DNA of 64,000 nt, taken from Phlebopus portentosus. Taxonomy: Eukaryota; Basidiomycota; Agaricomycetes; Boletales; Boletinellaceae. Within the stretch, counting starts at the first letter, position 1. The number at the start of each line of letters is the position of its first letter. Made by a program: the position numbers and the translations under genes. The notes below the pieces were generated by a model. The model had not been told where the DNA came from. It did not search any database and worked only from the letters and a program-made list of their open reading frames with translations. The stretch is from contig JAYXKI010000014.1 of NCBI GenBank assembly GCA_037892935.1, positions 124,001 to 188,000 of the forward strand. Direction: 5' to 3'. Below are positions 36,601-48,260 of this stretch, piece by piece.

Positions 36601-37863
36601 TACACGCCCAAGTGGTGTTCTGATCATTTGATGAGACATTGGCAAAGTCGCTTCCAGGGCGAGTCGCCAAGTAAAGCGGAGATCTCGCGGGTGTCCCAGG
36701 CGTCTCTTCCTTGTCGCTTCTCGTGCGTCGCCTACGGCGGGGACTTGGAACTTTCCCATGGCGTTGACGAGCGCCTGGCTGGCGATCAGGACCTCGACGT
36801 TTGGGAACTGGATCAAACTCGCAGATGCCAGTTCCCCGTTGATTGCAGTTAAAGCACATAGGCTTTGCACCGTCACAGCGAATTTTTCGACTTCGGCTAC
36901 GAAATGATTGTCATCAGTCAGTCTGAGATTTCAGAAAGTGCACAGTAGCGTATAATCATTTTCTTGAAAAACTCACCATTGCTGGCACGCGACATACACG
37001 CGCTCTCTCTGCTTTCCTTGGGTAGTAGGGGGCTGATCTGGAGCAAGAGCTATGCGCACGCGTTCCCTCCCTTTCGTAATGCGTTGTTTCTTTGATCGCA
37101 ATGGTCCAATACTCCCGTTCTCTACATTTTCTCGGGAACCGTCTATGCCTCGACTAGCTCCAAATTCGGGAGCAGTACCATCCTCAGGAACGGAGCTGGT
37201 GACGTACTGACTAAAATCACTTGTGTCTGCGGATGTATCCAGGACAGACAAATTGGTGAAATTGCCGGTTACGGAATTTGTCGACCTGGCGATGAAGGAA
37301 CTAGACGAACCCGAAGATAAAGCAATGGGCGCTTCGGTTATAGCTTCCGATAACATATGATAGCTCTGCAAGGTAGAGAAGCGCAATTGCTCTTCAGACA
37401 AGCAAGTAGACGGCTGACCGAGGATCCCGGGTAACGTGCGAGAATGGCTGCTCAAAGGGATGAACAAATCACTCTCTTCGCGTTTGCAGATAGGATAGAA
37501 AGCGGTTCCTCCTCTTGAGGGAGCAAAATAAGAGCCACTTGGCGAGCCTTCGGAGTTGCGTGAAATTTCCAATCCGTCGAAAATACCGTATTCGGTGCGG
37601 GCAGGAGGCTCGTATTCCGCGTGTTTATATAAATTCTGACGAGGAAATTGCCAGTGATGACGCGAGATCCCAGCGTCGAAAGGCGGCGTGCGTGAGCCGG
37701 GATAGAGGGGCGGGAGAAAGAGGCGAGATGGTGGTCGGTGGAAGAGAAGAGATTGTGTACTTTGTTGTGTCTCGGTCACTACAGACGGTAAAGCGGGAGA
37801 GCACACGTGGGAACCCGGTTGGCGCGGGTTTAAGCTGCCTATCTGGGATGCCGAGGTCGCCAT
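33674..37863 (-). CDS. Zn2Cys6 fungal transcription factor, 1229 residues
   Basis: Eight exons: 37863-36977, 36896-36002, 35940-35350, 35285-34695, 34634-34312, 34243-34200, 34129-33899 and 33801-33674. They sum to 3690 bases with no stop. The start MATSASQIG is the first true ATG. The zinc cluster is split by intron 1 and reads C293-x2-C296-x6-C303-x6-C310-x2-C313-x7-C321 (C-QQ-C-RSRKIR-C-DGAKPM-C-FN-C), followed by PKRRGPDRQPGARQR, a basic linker. It lies in the middle of the chain, after 290 Ser/Pro-rich residues. The C-terminal regulatory domain shows VHDLQTVFRDTIFWFAFFN, HPERSVARLHSAL, WNPKWNDTEVRREECRRLCW, AGYTTYRTSVG, WSLYARAILLWHACLRIRN and RAFLYHGREYLFNARMYV. This is a known agaricomycete family with no assigned target. 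It may or may not regulate the iron genes nearby. Confidence 0.88.
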
Positions 37864-40800
37864 TCCCAGCTTGCCGAATTGATGTTGCACTACGAACCTG
37901 ATACTGGAATGAATGGTCGCAAGGAAAAAAGGAGAACTAACTAATTCAAACAGCCCAAGAGGCTCAGGTGAGGTAAAGGCAGAGGGGGCAACCGAGTCAA
38001 GTTTCCCCCCCTTGGTCCATTCGCGAATTTATCTTCCTCAGGCTCCCGGATCATCTTGCTTCTGGATGGGACGTTGCTCGTCGTTCCAAATCCTGATCAT
38101 GATGCCTAAATTATCACTTCAATTCAATTTAGGGCGTTCAACCAACGAGGCTTGCGCCGCTGTCGCTCCAAGCATCGCATGTTGTGCTTTTTCGTATTCC
38201 TGGTGTCCGGAGTCGCGGACGAAGATCGCACGAGGGCATAAAAGACACGGCATCTTGTAATCTTCCTCTAATCAACACAAAATTATCACTGGTTTGTACT
38301 TTCGGCTTCATGGACAAGAATAGAAGGGAGCTACATCAAGCCACGATGCCGTTTATACTTGGACACACAAAGGAGTAGGATGTTCTCCCGTCTCGGATGT
38401 GCATTACGCCTCTTCCGAGATCAGCTCCAGCTCAAACAATCTCTTTCGCTTCACGCTCCATGGATCCACGCGACAAACACGCTTGCTACTTGGTATCAAG
38501 CCGCGAATCTTAATGGCTTCTTCTGTTTCTCGAGGGTCGAGGCGTGATAGTCATAGTATATTCCAGGAGAGATTCGCGTCATCGAGAAAATAAATATTCT
38601 CGCGACCCTGTTTATCCTTCAACCGAGAACTCTTCGTACTAACATATATTGTATTTGTAAGTAATTGCATGGCGCATGGAAGTTTTTTCTATACAGCTGA
38701 AAAGACGGAAGGCACACCAACGCGATTAATGGATATCGCGAAGGATACCTAGGGTAGGCCGGAACTCCGTTGAGTTGGACCATGAAAGGAGGGTGGACCC
38801 TCCTACCAGATATCGGTCGCCGATCTTTCGGCTCGTGTTGATCCAAGAAGTAGGGAGAGCTTTTTGGATTGTTGCGGGAAGAGCTTTAGCTGCTTCAGTC
38901 TGCTTCAACCCAGACCAACACAGGACGACCCTGCAAAATCTGTTGTGTGCCCTAGTAGACAGTAACTGGATTCAACTGGATTCGGAAAGAATTGCTGTCT
39001 GAATTCCTGTATAACGAATCACATGCAGCTAAGTGCAGATACGCATCATTGTATCTACATCGATTACTCCCAGCTCCAGACGTAACAGCTGCGATGAGGC
39101 TGTGCCGAGAAGGCCGAGAATCGCACTCACCATTGTCATCCAGCTCTTCCTCGACTTGACGCTCTTCTAATTTCTAACTTACCAACAAATTACCTAGCTA
39201 GAAGGAAGAGGAACAAGGACAAGAGCTTTCAGGAAGCTTGAGTTTGTCGCCCTGAAATCTCTTCTTATATTCCAGCCTGACTGTCGTTCGGAGGGTGTTT
39301 CTGTCACCTCTGCAAGTCGAAACCCCTCCACGAATCTTGTTTGGCCTTGAAGCCACATATCGCGCATTACGACCTAATGAGCATCCTCCTCGCTCGGCGG
39401 CATCATCAAGCAACTCGTCATTTAGATTCTTTAATGTGCTGTGCTGCTTTCAAGGCTTCGACGCCTCCTGTTGTTATTTTTTTATATTTAAGGCGTGATT
39501 TCCCTTTCGAGCACACTGTTAATCCTTGTATAGATAAATCCAAGTGAGAAGTGGAACGGATAGTGAGTAGCGCATGTCAGTTTCCAAAACAGCCATCGTT
39601 TTACAATAGGTAAGAATAACTTTCCTAGGCAACGTAAACCACAGCTTTTTAGAGCTGGAATGAATCTTGACTCGATCAAACATGTAATTAGATCCATGCC
39701 TGAGATGCGCAACAAGATGACCCATGAATATGTATGTAAACTGGCCCTCAAGAATAAGCCGAGGTCTCGGGGCGGTCACTTCTGGAACAAGGCATCAACT
39801 CACGCATACTCCTTTTCTTCCGGGGATAGAAGCAGCCGTACAGCAGGTTGTTCAAGCGACTGAACATCCTAGCATTTCGGCACTCCACAAGACCCACCAT
39901 CCGAAACCGCTCTCAATATTTTACGTGACTCAGCAAGGAGCTCAAATGCCTGATACACGAGGCACTGGCGATCGCGGCAAGAGCGGTTCGTCGCGGCACG
40001 TCTCACGATTGCAAAAATAGAGCAACTTGGTAAATCAGTTTTGAATTATGTAGTTTCAAGAATCCGCCGAAGGAATAGCAATTGAATAACGGACATGTGT
40101 CTTTGGTGAGGTAAGTAAATAGAGAAAAGCCAGGTGGAGGTATATTGAGGTTCCTGATGTTCTTGATGTTTTTTCGACCATCTCCACAAGCCAATGACTC
40201 GATCAAACAGGGCATTCTGTGAACAAACATTACTCGAGCTGAAAAAATGTCAGAAGCGTGTGTTTTTCTGGTATGTCAAGAGCAGGATTCAGATTTTAAC
40301 CGAACTTGTGTGAAGAGTCGAATTTGCCGCGAAGTCACCGTCTTCCTTCGTACAGAAATAATTTGTGTGAAGATAGATCCCCATCAAATAGTCAGAATGG
40401 GGAGCCCGGATCTGAAATTTTCATGCTACATACAGTGAGTTATTCCGCGCAAAAGTCAAGGGTGTATGATTCCCTCGTCTCCTTCGAAATTGTTCTCCTT
40501 GCATGCGCAATAAAGCATTGTCCCTCGAAATTATCGGACAAAGAGGCAGCCGAATAATATATACGTCGCGGAGAAGATAATTGATGAACGGTTTCCAATC
40601 GTTTACACGATCATATAGTTTGATGAGCTTGTTGCTCCGGTGTCCTTGTGAGAACAGAAGTAAAGGCTTCGTGGCAACGACGAAGGAGAGGTCGACGGTC
40701 AGCACAAGAACAGTCAATTAATCGATTAATTTCGTAAAAGGCAACGGCGCGTCCTCAAAGGAGTCACCGATATTGAGTCTCAGGTTCGTCGAGACCCCAG

Positions 40801-42372
40801 GCATCAGTGAGTCCGGCAGAATTAGTAACTGTTGATTACCAACGCAGTGTCCCCGTCGACGATGTGGGTCTGTTACGAGGTCGGTCGGGGCATTACCACT
40901 GCAGTGAATGGAGACATGGCAATTTACGCGCTAGTACATCTCTGAAGAATTCACACGTTGGGCTAGAGCTTCGCCGTGGTAGAACTCATGCCATGGTTGC
41001 ATCTGTATTATCTGCAGAAAGTTGAGAAAGTGAGCTCTAAATAACCGTGATGATACGAGCTACCGGACCATACCAGCGGGGAGCAACGAAGGGAAGTGAA
41101 CATCCCCTTATTCAAAGTAGAAGACATGAAGAACCCGAAGGCGGGGACTTTGTGTTTAAAACATCAAATGAGTGGCAACTCCAAAAGATAATGGTACGTA
41201 CTCAACCACGCATTTGGTGCAGACTTTCTCCGTCATTAGGAGCCTTTGGCGTTTCAGATAACAAGAAAATAGAACGCGCTCACCAATATTTAGCGCTTCA
41301 GGGATGCCAGTCTCAAGTTATTCCCGGCTTCCGGACAACAATCAGCATCGATGCTACCATACTTTCATTCCGTGGATAGCACGATGATTGCCAAAAACAA
41401 GATTTTCAAGAGTAGAGGTACTGCGATACAGCCGCACCACCAATGGAGGTGAGGCGGCCCGTCCTGCAGCTCAACTTTCTACTCGCGAAGTAATTTCTTG
41501 CCAAAGTGGCTTCTTATCTTCCCTTTGGATTCAATTGAAAACATATCGGTGCAAACGTCCCGCGGGTAATCTTGATGGACCGACACCACTTCATAAGTAT
41601 GGCTTCGCTTACCAAACGGTAATAGTTCCTTACTCGAGTTAGCACGCCAGACAAGTGACTCAGAATTGGCACAGCCATTCTTGTCGAGACCCTTTGTTCT
41701 GAAAGGTGGCCAACTATGATCCAAGCTATCGGAAAAGTGAGGCAGGAAGTCCGTCCTGGACGGACGAGATACCACGAGCCTTTTCAACGCCTTCTTCTTT
41801 TCCATACTCGAGCAAAATGGCTTAATTCGATATGAATCAGGAAGGCTGGAATTTGTCAGTCAGAGAAAGCGAATAAGAGTACAATACGAAGTACCAGCAT
41901 GTTCGCAGAACTCGCTTCGTCGTGATCAGAAGGACCCTCGAAGAATAAAGACGGAATGAGATGCCTCTTAGAAGAGACAGAGTGTAGTAAAATGCAGGAT
42001 AAACTCGCGAATGAGCGCAGCCTCTTCCTTGAGGTTCTTCCGGTGAGCGATCTACTATCCACACTAGTTAAAGCCCCATTTCTTTCTCTAGATATCCATG
42101 AGTTAGATGCACGAGGATCGCCAAGTGGAAGAGGTAAACCAGGAAAGGTTAGAAAAACTGAATAAGAGTATATCGAACGGGAATAACGCCGGATTTGCGG
42201 TCGGTCCGTGACCCGGAATATACTTTATCGAGAATCCAACCCAAAGATACTCTTCTCCCGATTTTCGCGGAAAATTTAAGAAAATCAAAATTTATTCTCA
42301 ATGATCAAGTTGTCAGTACATCCAAGGCGGTCTTTGTAAACGATACCTCTATCAGTGATTCTTGGGGTTGCT
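37864..42372. other. 4.5-kb stretch with no recognisable gene
   Basis: The longest gene-poor stretch. Frames on both strands are below about 110 codons, overlap, and carry no motif that I know. A minus-strand frame at 40421-40717 and a plus-strand one at 41047-41379 are the longest. Base composition is mixed, with no tandem repeats or terminal inverted repeats found by eye. Probably eroded sequence. The left end is the promoter of the Zn2Cys6 gene. Confidence 0.45.
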
Positions 42373-43771
42373 TCAATTCTCCTTTCCGCCTTTTGCAGCC
42401 TTCCAGCACTCCTTCGCGCGGGCTTTGAAAGCCTCACAAGCACCCTTCTCGTCGCCTCGCACCCAGCGTTGCATCGCGTCTCCCTGCAATCCTCGACCAA
42501 AAGAGAATGACAAGGGAGGTAGACGAGAGTACGGAGAAGGCTGAGTATTTGCATTTGTTCTCGCCTTGTCGACAACTTCGTTTACTTTTTGGAGGTACAG
42601 AGCTGCCGTTTCATCAGAAAGCCCTCCTAAGAACAGAATGAGTCATGCGAACAAAGTGAGGACCGTTCCACTCCTACCAGAAAGGAAGACGACTCCCGCT
42701 ACTCCGACAGGCAGTGCGCGCACAAGTACTGCAGCAGTAGCCTCTCCTATTTCGTCCGAAGACGTGTTCGCTCTTGAGGGGTGCTTTAGACCAGGCTGAG
42801 GGAAGGAAGGCTTGATCAAGGAACCTTAAAGATAAATGCATAGTCAGCAATGTACGGCACATACTCACATATCTTAGTAAGCGAGCTTACCTTCCGTCAA
42901 TACTCCATATGCTGCACATCTGGAGTAGATCATCGCGATCGCCTTAACATGCACCTCAACGCTACGTGCAAGACTTGCATCTTCCGCAAAATCGACATCC
43001 GGTTCGACAATCGGGACCAAACCTGCCTGTTGGCTGATTGCTGCAAATCTTGCAAGTGACTCTGCTTGAGCCTCAAGAGCAGCGTGTGTCGGTAAAGTCG
43101 ACGAATTGCAAAGAATCGGAGCACGCCACTGATAGTTACTGTTAGTATGCCCTAAATAAAATCTAAGTACGACACAGACTTTACTGAAGCGCGCCCCGTG
43201 AGCACGTGCGTTACGTAATCGTGGAAGAAGGTCATCAAGCCCTTGCGTCGCCGGTTCGAGTGGAGATATCGGCAACGGATGCGAGTCTGTATCTGCGCGT
43301 ATACCAGGGATGATACCTCTTGCCTCAAGGACGGGCGCGAGTTTGAAATCGACGAGCGTCTCATAGTAAAGAATTACGCCAGATATATACTCTTCAGTCC
43401 AACCGTACTCAGCATTCGCTGAATTAATTGTTCCGATAAATCATCGACTCACCGGTCGGCAATGTCTCGTAAAGACATTCTCTCCAGCGACGCCTGCGCT
43501 CCTTCTTCTCTTCTTCAGTCCGCTGCTTTCCTGCGCCCTGCTCGCCAAGCGCGGCTACTAAGCGGGCTTCAACACCGTCCGGAGCCTCATCGGTTGCGTA
43601 GATCCCGACACCTCGTGGGTTCACCAATGCCTGCGCTGTCGCGATCAGATCGCGCGCCGTCTCGGGAGAATGGTAAGGATAAAGAAACGACTTCTTTGTT
43701 TCCTGAAGATCTGCGTTGCTCGTACCAAATCCGTATCCGGGAGTCGCGGTGGCATTCAAACTGGCAGACAT
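42373..43771 (-). CDS. Class I (Schiff-base) fructose-bisphosphate aldolase
   Basis: Exons 43771-43453, 43418-43180, 43128-42891, 42824-42678 and 42626-42373 give 398 residues in frame. Family marks in order: GIYATDE (D61, equivalent to rabbit D33), ISGVILYYETL, ATQGLDDLL, RFSKWR (K186 and R188, equivalent to K146 and R148), LVPIVEPDV (E187 equivalent present, E189 replaced by Asp), TEGSLIKPS (K270, the Schiff-base lysine K229), VVFLSGGLSDE and FGRGLQGDAMQRW. The lysine equivalent to K107 is Arg (GIRAD). It would cleave fructose 1,6-bisphosphate or related sugar phosphates in the cytosol. Fungal glycolysis normally uses the unrelated zinc-dependent class II aldolase, so this may be a second enzyme with another substrate. 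The start MSASLN was chosen over an in-frame ATG 18 codons upstream. Confidence 0.88.
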
Positions 43772-44560
43772 GGTGGTCGGCGTCGAATGTTGGAACGGAA
43801 TGAATGACGCTGGCCAATTGTACATGGGAACTGAAGACCACAGTCAGGTGACGGAAGCTCTATATTCCAGAAAGTTAGCCTCATTTTTTGGCATTCTTGC
43901 TTACACTGGAAGTCCTTACGAAGGAGCGCAGGAGATGAGATTTCGTGGATTGAGGTATACAAGCATATCTCATACGATCGCATCGGATTAAATTGTCATC
44001 GTTCACATTTTTTGAGGCAAACAAGCGTGACAGGTGCAATTGGACCTTGAGAAGAAAGGCTGAATAGAGGATAGCCACGTACTTATAGAGTGAAAATCCT
44101 TGAAGGTTCAACAAAAGTAACGTCACGTACTATCAGCCAAGCGGACTATGCGAATCAAACGAACATTGCCAACTACAAGCCCTATTCCACGACCTTTTTG
44201 GGACAGGTTGAAAATCGGTCAAGTCCAGCTCATCCGCAGTTTATGAATGGATGGATATTCGAAATTCTCATATACCAAGCAGTGAAGAAAGGAAAAAAGA
44301 ACAAACAAGAAGTGTTGTTTCGTCCCTGCAGTGACTAAACCTCGGCAGTTTCCGAATACAACTTCTTCTGAAGAGCTCGTCTCCCTCGTCTCCCCGGCAA
44401 ACTCTCCTTGTTCATGCATACCAAAAGTTATTATACTCCACAAAAGTATCAGCGTCATTGACATCGCATAAACAAACGGATATTGAACTCAAACAGACGC
44501 ATACGTTATAGATAGTCGAATCGAGGACAATATCTCACATCTATCAACAGAAGCGCGAGA
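43772..44560. other. Intergenic, no gene recognised
   Basis: Promoter of the aldolase (minus) and 3' flank of DUF6533 copy 9 (minus). Short overlapping frames only. Confidence 0.5.
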
Positions 44561-46300
44561 TCATGCACTCTCTTCGCGCACGACGTCTTCTGCCTCACTT
44601 TCTCTGCACAACTATGAGTCACGTATCGGCATGCAAAGATGAGAAAACCCACCTTTGTGCATTCACTGGTGCAGCAAAATTGATCTCGCTGACGGTACCT
44701 GATTGCACTCTGTAGCTTGTTCCTTCATTTTGGCCTCGTTCTCCGGCTTCCTTGAGGTTAAACAACATTCGAGTGCCGAGAAGAGACAAAAGAGCTGGAT
44801 TTCCAAGAGAGCTCAGGATATTTGAGAGGACCTGGTTTTCAATCTGTAGTTTGAAGCTTAAGACAGCGACCACGGAGCAGGAGATGACGCTGACAAGCCT
44901 CTCAGCTATTTGATGTGGAAACTATGGGAGGAGACGCTACCCACAGCATAAAATACAAGACTTGGTCTCGTACGAGAACTTTGGCAAGCGTGAGCCCTCG
45001 GAAGCCAGCAGACTCTTTCCAATATGCGGAAGCTTTGTAAAGCGCGAGTCCCATGAGGACCACTCCGTAACCGACAGGAATCATCCTGAATCCAAGCGCG
45101 TGGATATGTAATTCATTGCTAGTGTTGATTCGTAGAACTCACCAATCGATCATTCCCCATTGCCATGGTGGGATCGTGTCCAAGGTGCATACTGTTACAC
45201 CCTCGGCAAGACCCCCAATTGCGACTGTACGCGGAGTAAACATCAGTAGCACCGTTTGAGAAAACTGACTCACTGTGCTCCGTCACGTCGAGATAGTTGA
45301 TCAGCGCAATTTTGAAGCTTGCTTCCAACGCGAGTAGCAGCTTGAGGCAAATTGACAACGCTCTATCTATACTAACATGAGTGTAGTCATGAAAAGAAAG
45401 CTACCACTTACTTTGTGAATAAAGCGCCAGGACGCGGATAATGAGGATATCTTACAGTGTGTGAGTTGACAGGCCACAAATAGTCGCTTCATCAATTCAT
45501 CACTTACAATCAATCGAGGTAATCGTTATCCAGTCTAAACTGCAGTGAGTAACTTGCTCGGGAGAATCAATCATATCCGCACTTGCGATATCGCTCGCCC
45601 ACTGGGAGAAGGAACCTGAGGCATGAATCAGTGCGAAGATTATCGTCATGGCTTTGCTAGTAAACTTACACCTTTTCGAAGAAAACCGTGTTCAACAGGA
45701 ATATCATACACGCCTGATGGAATAAAAGCTTACAGTTGAACGTTCGCGCTATACGAATTCCCTTTGTGCACGTAGATTAGATCAGTTCCGGAAGAAATCA
45801 CATATAACTATTGTATCCTCACAGAGTAGTCGCGCAGCAGATCCGAAGATCATGATGTAACGGTTCTTCGTTATCCGGCTTCAACACGGAGTTTGGTGGG
45901 AAGCTCAATTCTGCGTACCATGTAGTATACAAATTCAACCTCTCTTTAAGGTACTTTCTAATCTAGATGGTCAGTACTCTGCGTTGGAGTATTCGAGAGA
46001 AAGAAAACGAACCCAGAAGTATCTCGCCTGAAAGTCGAAGCTATTAGATTTTTTACGCACAAAGACAACATAGAGTTATCCCACCTCTTTATCCGTTGTG
46101 ATCACTTCCTTTGGCGTCAATTGCTAAACATGAATCCGCTAGGTTGTGCACTTACGGGCATCATACACCAAGAGAGCGAGAATGGCCATTTGAAAGTACT
46201 GATTCAGAGTTTGTTCTGATACCCAAAGTGGGACTTCGCTAGGATCAATAGCCTCGATGGATGAACGGGCAGAAAGCATCGCAAGGGATGAGTTCGACAT
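44561..46300 (-). CDS. DUF6533 family membrane protein, copy 9, with one nonsense codon
   Basis: Minus-strand copy. Start MSNSSLAMLSARSSIEAIDP, as in copy 2; further ATGs lie 6 and 20 codons upstream. Exons: NQYFQMAILALLVYDA, LITTDKE, ARYFW, then KVP-stop-REVEFVYYM, NRYIMIFGSAARLL, GSFSQWASDIA, DWITITSIDYILIIRVLALYSQ, LSICLKLLLALEASFK, LAEGVTVCTLDTIPPWQWG, YKASAYWKESAGFRGL, GNPALLSLLGTRMLFNLKEAG, TSYRVQSGTVSEINFA. The last exon gives QRESEAEDVVREESA and ends at 44561. The TAA at 45948-45946 stands where other copies have an AGA or CGG codon after KxP. The rest is intact, so this is a very young pseudogene, an exon-skipping gene or a sequencing error. It is the first copy in reversed orientation. 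Confidence 0.75.
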
Positions 46301-46348
46301 GGTGAGGCTCAATGGCATATCGTTTATGGAAGATGGTGCGTAGAACGG

Positions 46349-46357
46349 TATATATTG
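46349..46357 (-). promoter_or_regulatory. TATA box of DUF6533 copy 9
   Basis: On the minus strand AATATATAC lies about 50 bases before the ATG at 46300, the spacing seen for copies 2 and 4. Confidence 0.45.
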
Positions 46358-46369
46358 CAACTCACCGGG

Positions 46370-47690
46370 TATGTTATTATTAGGAATGTGTGCTGTTCCA
46401 CCCTCATGACTGTTTCAATGCACGAAGATAGTGAGATCTGATATACCTATGTGTATCATGATTTGTTGATCCTTGAGTTCCCGGGGATGGAAAGAATCTA
46501 CTGCAAGAAGTTCATGACTCCCAGGTGGGCAAGGGACAGGAGTGCCAGAGCCGATCCTTTTCTTTTCTCTTAATGGTATGAAAAGATTTACCAGGCCTAC
46601 GTAGCCGGTAGATGGAAAGGCAAGAAATATGAAGACGTACCAAGAATGAAAGCTTTCGCACAAACCAGCAGAAGATGATACTGTCACAACAGTAACTTCG
46701 GGATCGGGAACTAGAAGGCGGAACATGATTTAGGCGGTCCTTGATAGCAAGATGGTTGGATTGGGGACTAGTGATCGCCGTGAAACGTGAGATTTTTGTT
46801 ACACGATCTGCTTCGATTGAGACCGTCCGAGAAAAAAACGAACATTTGGTCAGACACGGGGTGATCTCTAGTAGAAGTAGACAAGAAATAAAAGGATGAT
46901 GAAGATTGACGCTGGTCAGCACTGAGGCGAGGGCTCGATAGGATAGCTCTTCCTTTGTTTCATCGTTGCTGAGACGTCTCAGTTGCCGGTCTTGACCAAG
47001 CGAGTGCCCATAGTTGATGAGTACAAAGGACTAATTACCTTGTGAGGGAAGGCTTGAAAATTTGACAGACAACAGGATAAAATGGCCAGCGCTACATTGT
47101 CATGCTTGTTTCCGGCAGTGGAGATATTGTGGTGTAGACCTTTGTATCCCTGTGACATTCAAACGATCGTTCTCTAGCAACAGTTGGATGGTTCTTGCGC
47201 CTCGCGCAGCCCAGGAGCGTGCTGTTTGTCAGATTCCTTTGATGGTCGTGGAAGAGAGACGATCGACCGAAAGCATGTTCGCCGCTCTTTTTCACACGCC
47301 TTTCATGTGCTCTGTTCCTTTCCTTCAGCGAACGCCCATTCCAACCTCGGTTTTGGGCAGTCCTTATGAAGCTCCGTCCGCTTGTATTCACGTTCTTCGT
47401 CAGAAGCTAGACGTTCGCCAGCAGACGCTAGACGAAGAGGCGTATATTACTGTTGTACTATTACTAATGAAATGAAGGACTATGAATGTAATTGTGAAAG
47501 TGGTTTACTATCCCGAGCTCAACACCTTCCACCACGTTGATGCAAGCAACTCGCCGAAACAGCGTGAGCAAACGATAAAACCGAGCAACGTGCCCTCCGA
47601 GCCTAGATGGTCACGCTTTCATGATTCATGCTTATTGCGACTCTCCGTATTCTGATTTTCTTTCTCTGGACAACGCTCAGATACAGGGCA
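46370..47690. other. Intergenic, no gene recognised
   Basis: A minus-strand frame at 46726-46640 (start MFRLLVPDPEVTVV) ends at a good GTACGT donor but has no recognisable partner exon. A segment near 47320-47400 resembles 48710-48800 (TTCCTTCAGC, ATTCCAACCTC, AGCTCCG), a diverged local repeat. Confidence 0.4.
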
Positions 47691-47694
47691 TTTT

Positions 47695-48260
47695 AGCATG
47701 ACAGAAAAGTGTAACCTTGAAGAGTTCCCTGGCTCGACAAATTCGGTCCCACTTAGGGTCTAGATGGTATTCAGTACCACATTCCCCGGCCTCCTTCGAT
47801 TTAATGCAAGATAGGAGGGCCGGATTTCGAGCTGCCTGAATGGCTACTGCTACGAAATTACTTGATACCGGGAGCGTGATTGACATTACGCGAAATACGC
47901 AACTAGCAGTTAGGCTACATATAGTCGGTAAGAGATTGATCAGTGGAGTGGCAAATGTATAAATGCACAAGGCAAGATATGAAGTATGAGCGCTTTGACA
48001 AGTGGTAGTTCTTTGAGACCTGCCGAGGTTTCAAATATTCCTCAGTTTGTATAGCAATAGAAACATCAGAATTTCTCCACAAAGCATGGCAATCATCCTG
48101 ATTTGTGTCAATTATTTTACACCACAATTATCACGATTCACTCACCAGTCGACTACTCTCCGTTGCCACGGTAAAATCGAGTCCAGTGCATACATTGTCG
48201 CGATACTCCTTGTGAAGCCTCCAGCAACGGCTCAGCGTTTGGGTAAGTATTTTATTTTGA
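47695..48260 (-). pseudogene. DUF6533 copy 10, 3' remnant
   Basis: Minus strand. An exon reading LPWQRRVVDW before GTGAGT (48190-48145) matches PPWQWGMIDW of copy 9. Next MIAMLCGEILMFLLLYK (48104-48050) matches the GVVLMGLALYK exon. The last large exon is degraded: VFRVMSITLPVSSNFVAVAIQ, then NPALLS, KSKEAGECG and TEYHLDP (47890-47750). The start half is missing and several frames are broken. It lies head to head with ferric reductase FRE1. Confidence 0.7.

Noticed and set aside
38359..38547. Short frame MFSRLGCALRLFRDQL with a faint likeness to mitochondrial ribosomal protein L34
   Set aside because: The diagnostic lysine/arginine-rich core is absent and the frame stops early; the similarity is too weak to call.
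40421..40717. Minus-strand frame with hydrophobic start (MTVLVLTVDLSFVVATKPLLLF) and HRSNKLIKLY, vaguely like fungal membrane proteins
   Set aside because: No flanking exons with the family motifs; could be chance.
46512..46922. 136-codon minus-strand frame
   Set aside because: Overlaps another frame, no family motif, no consistent exon chain.
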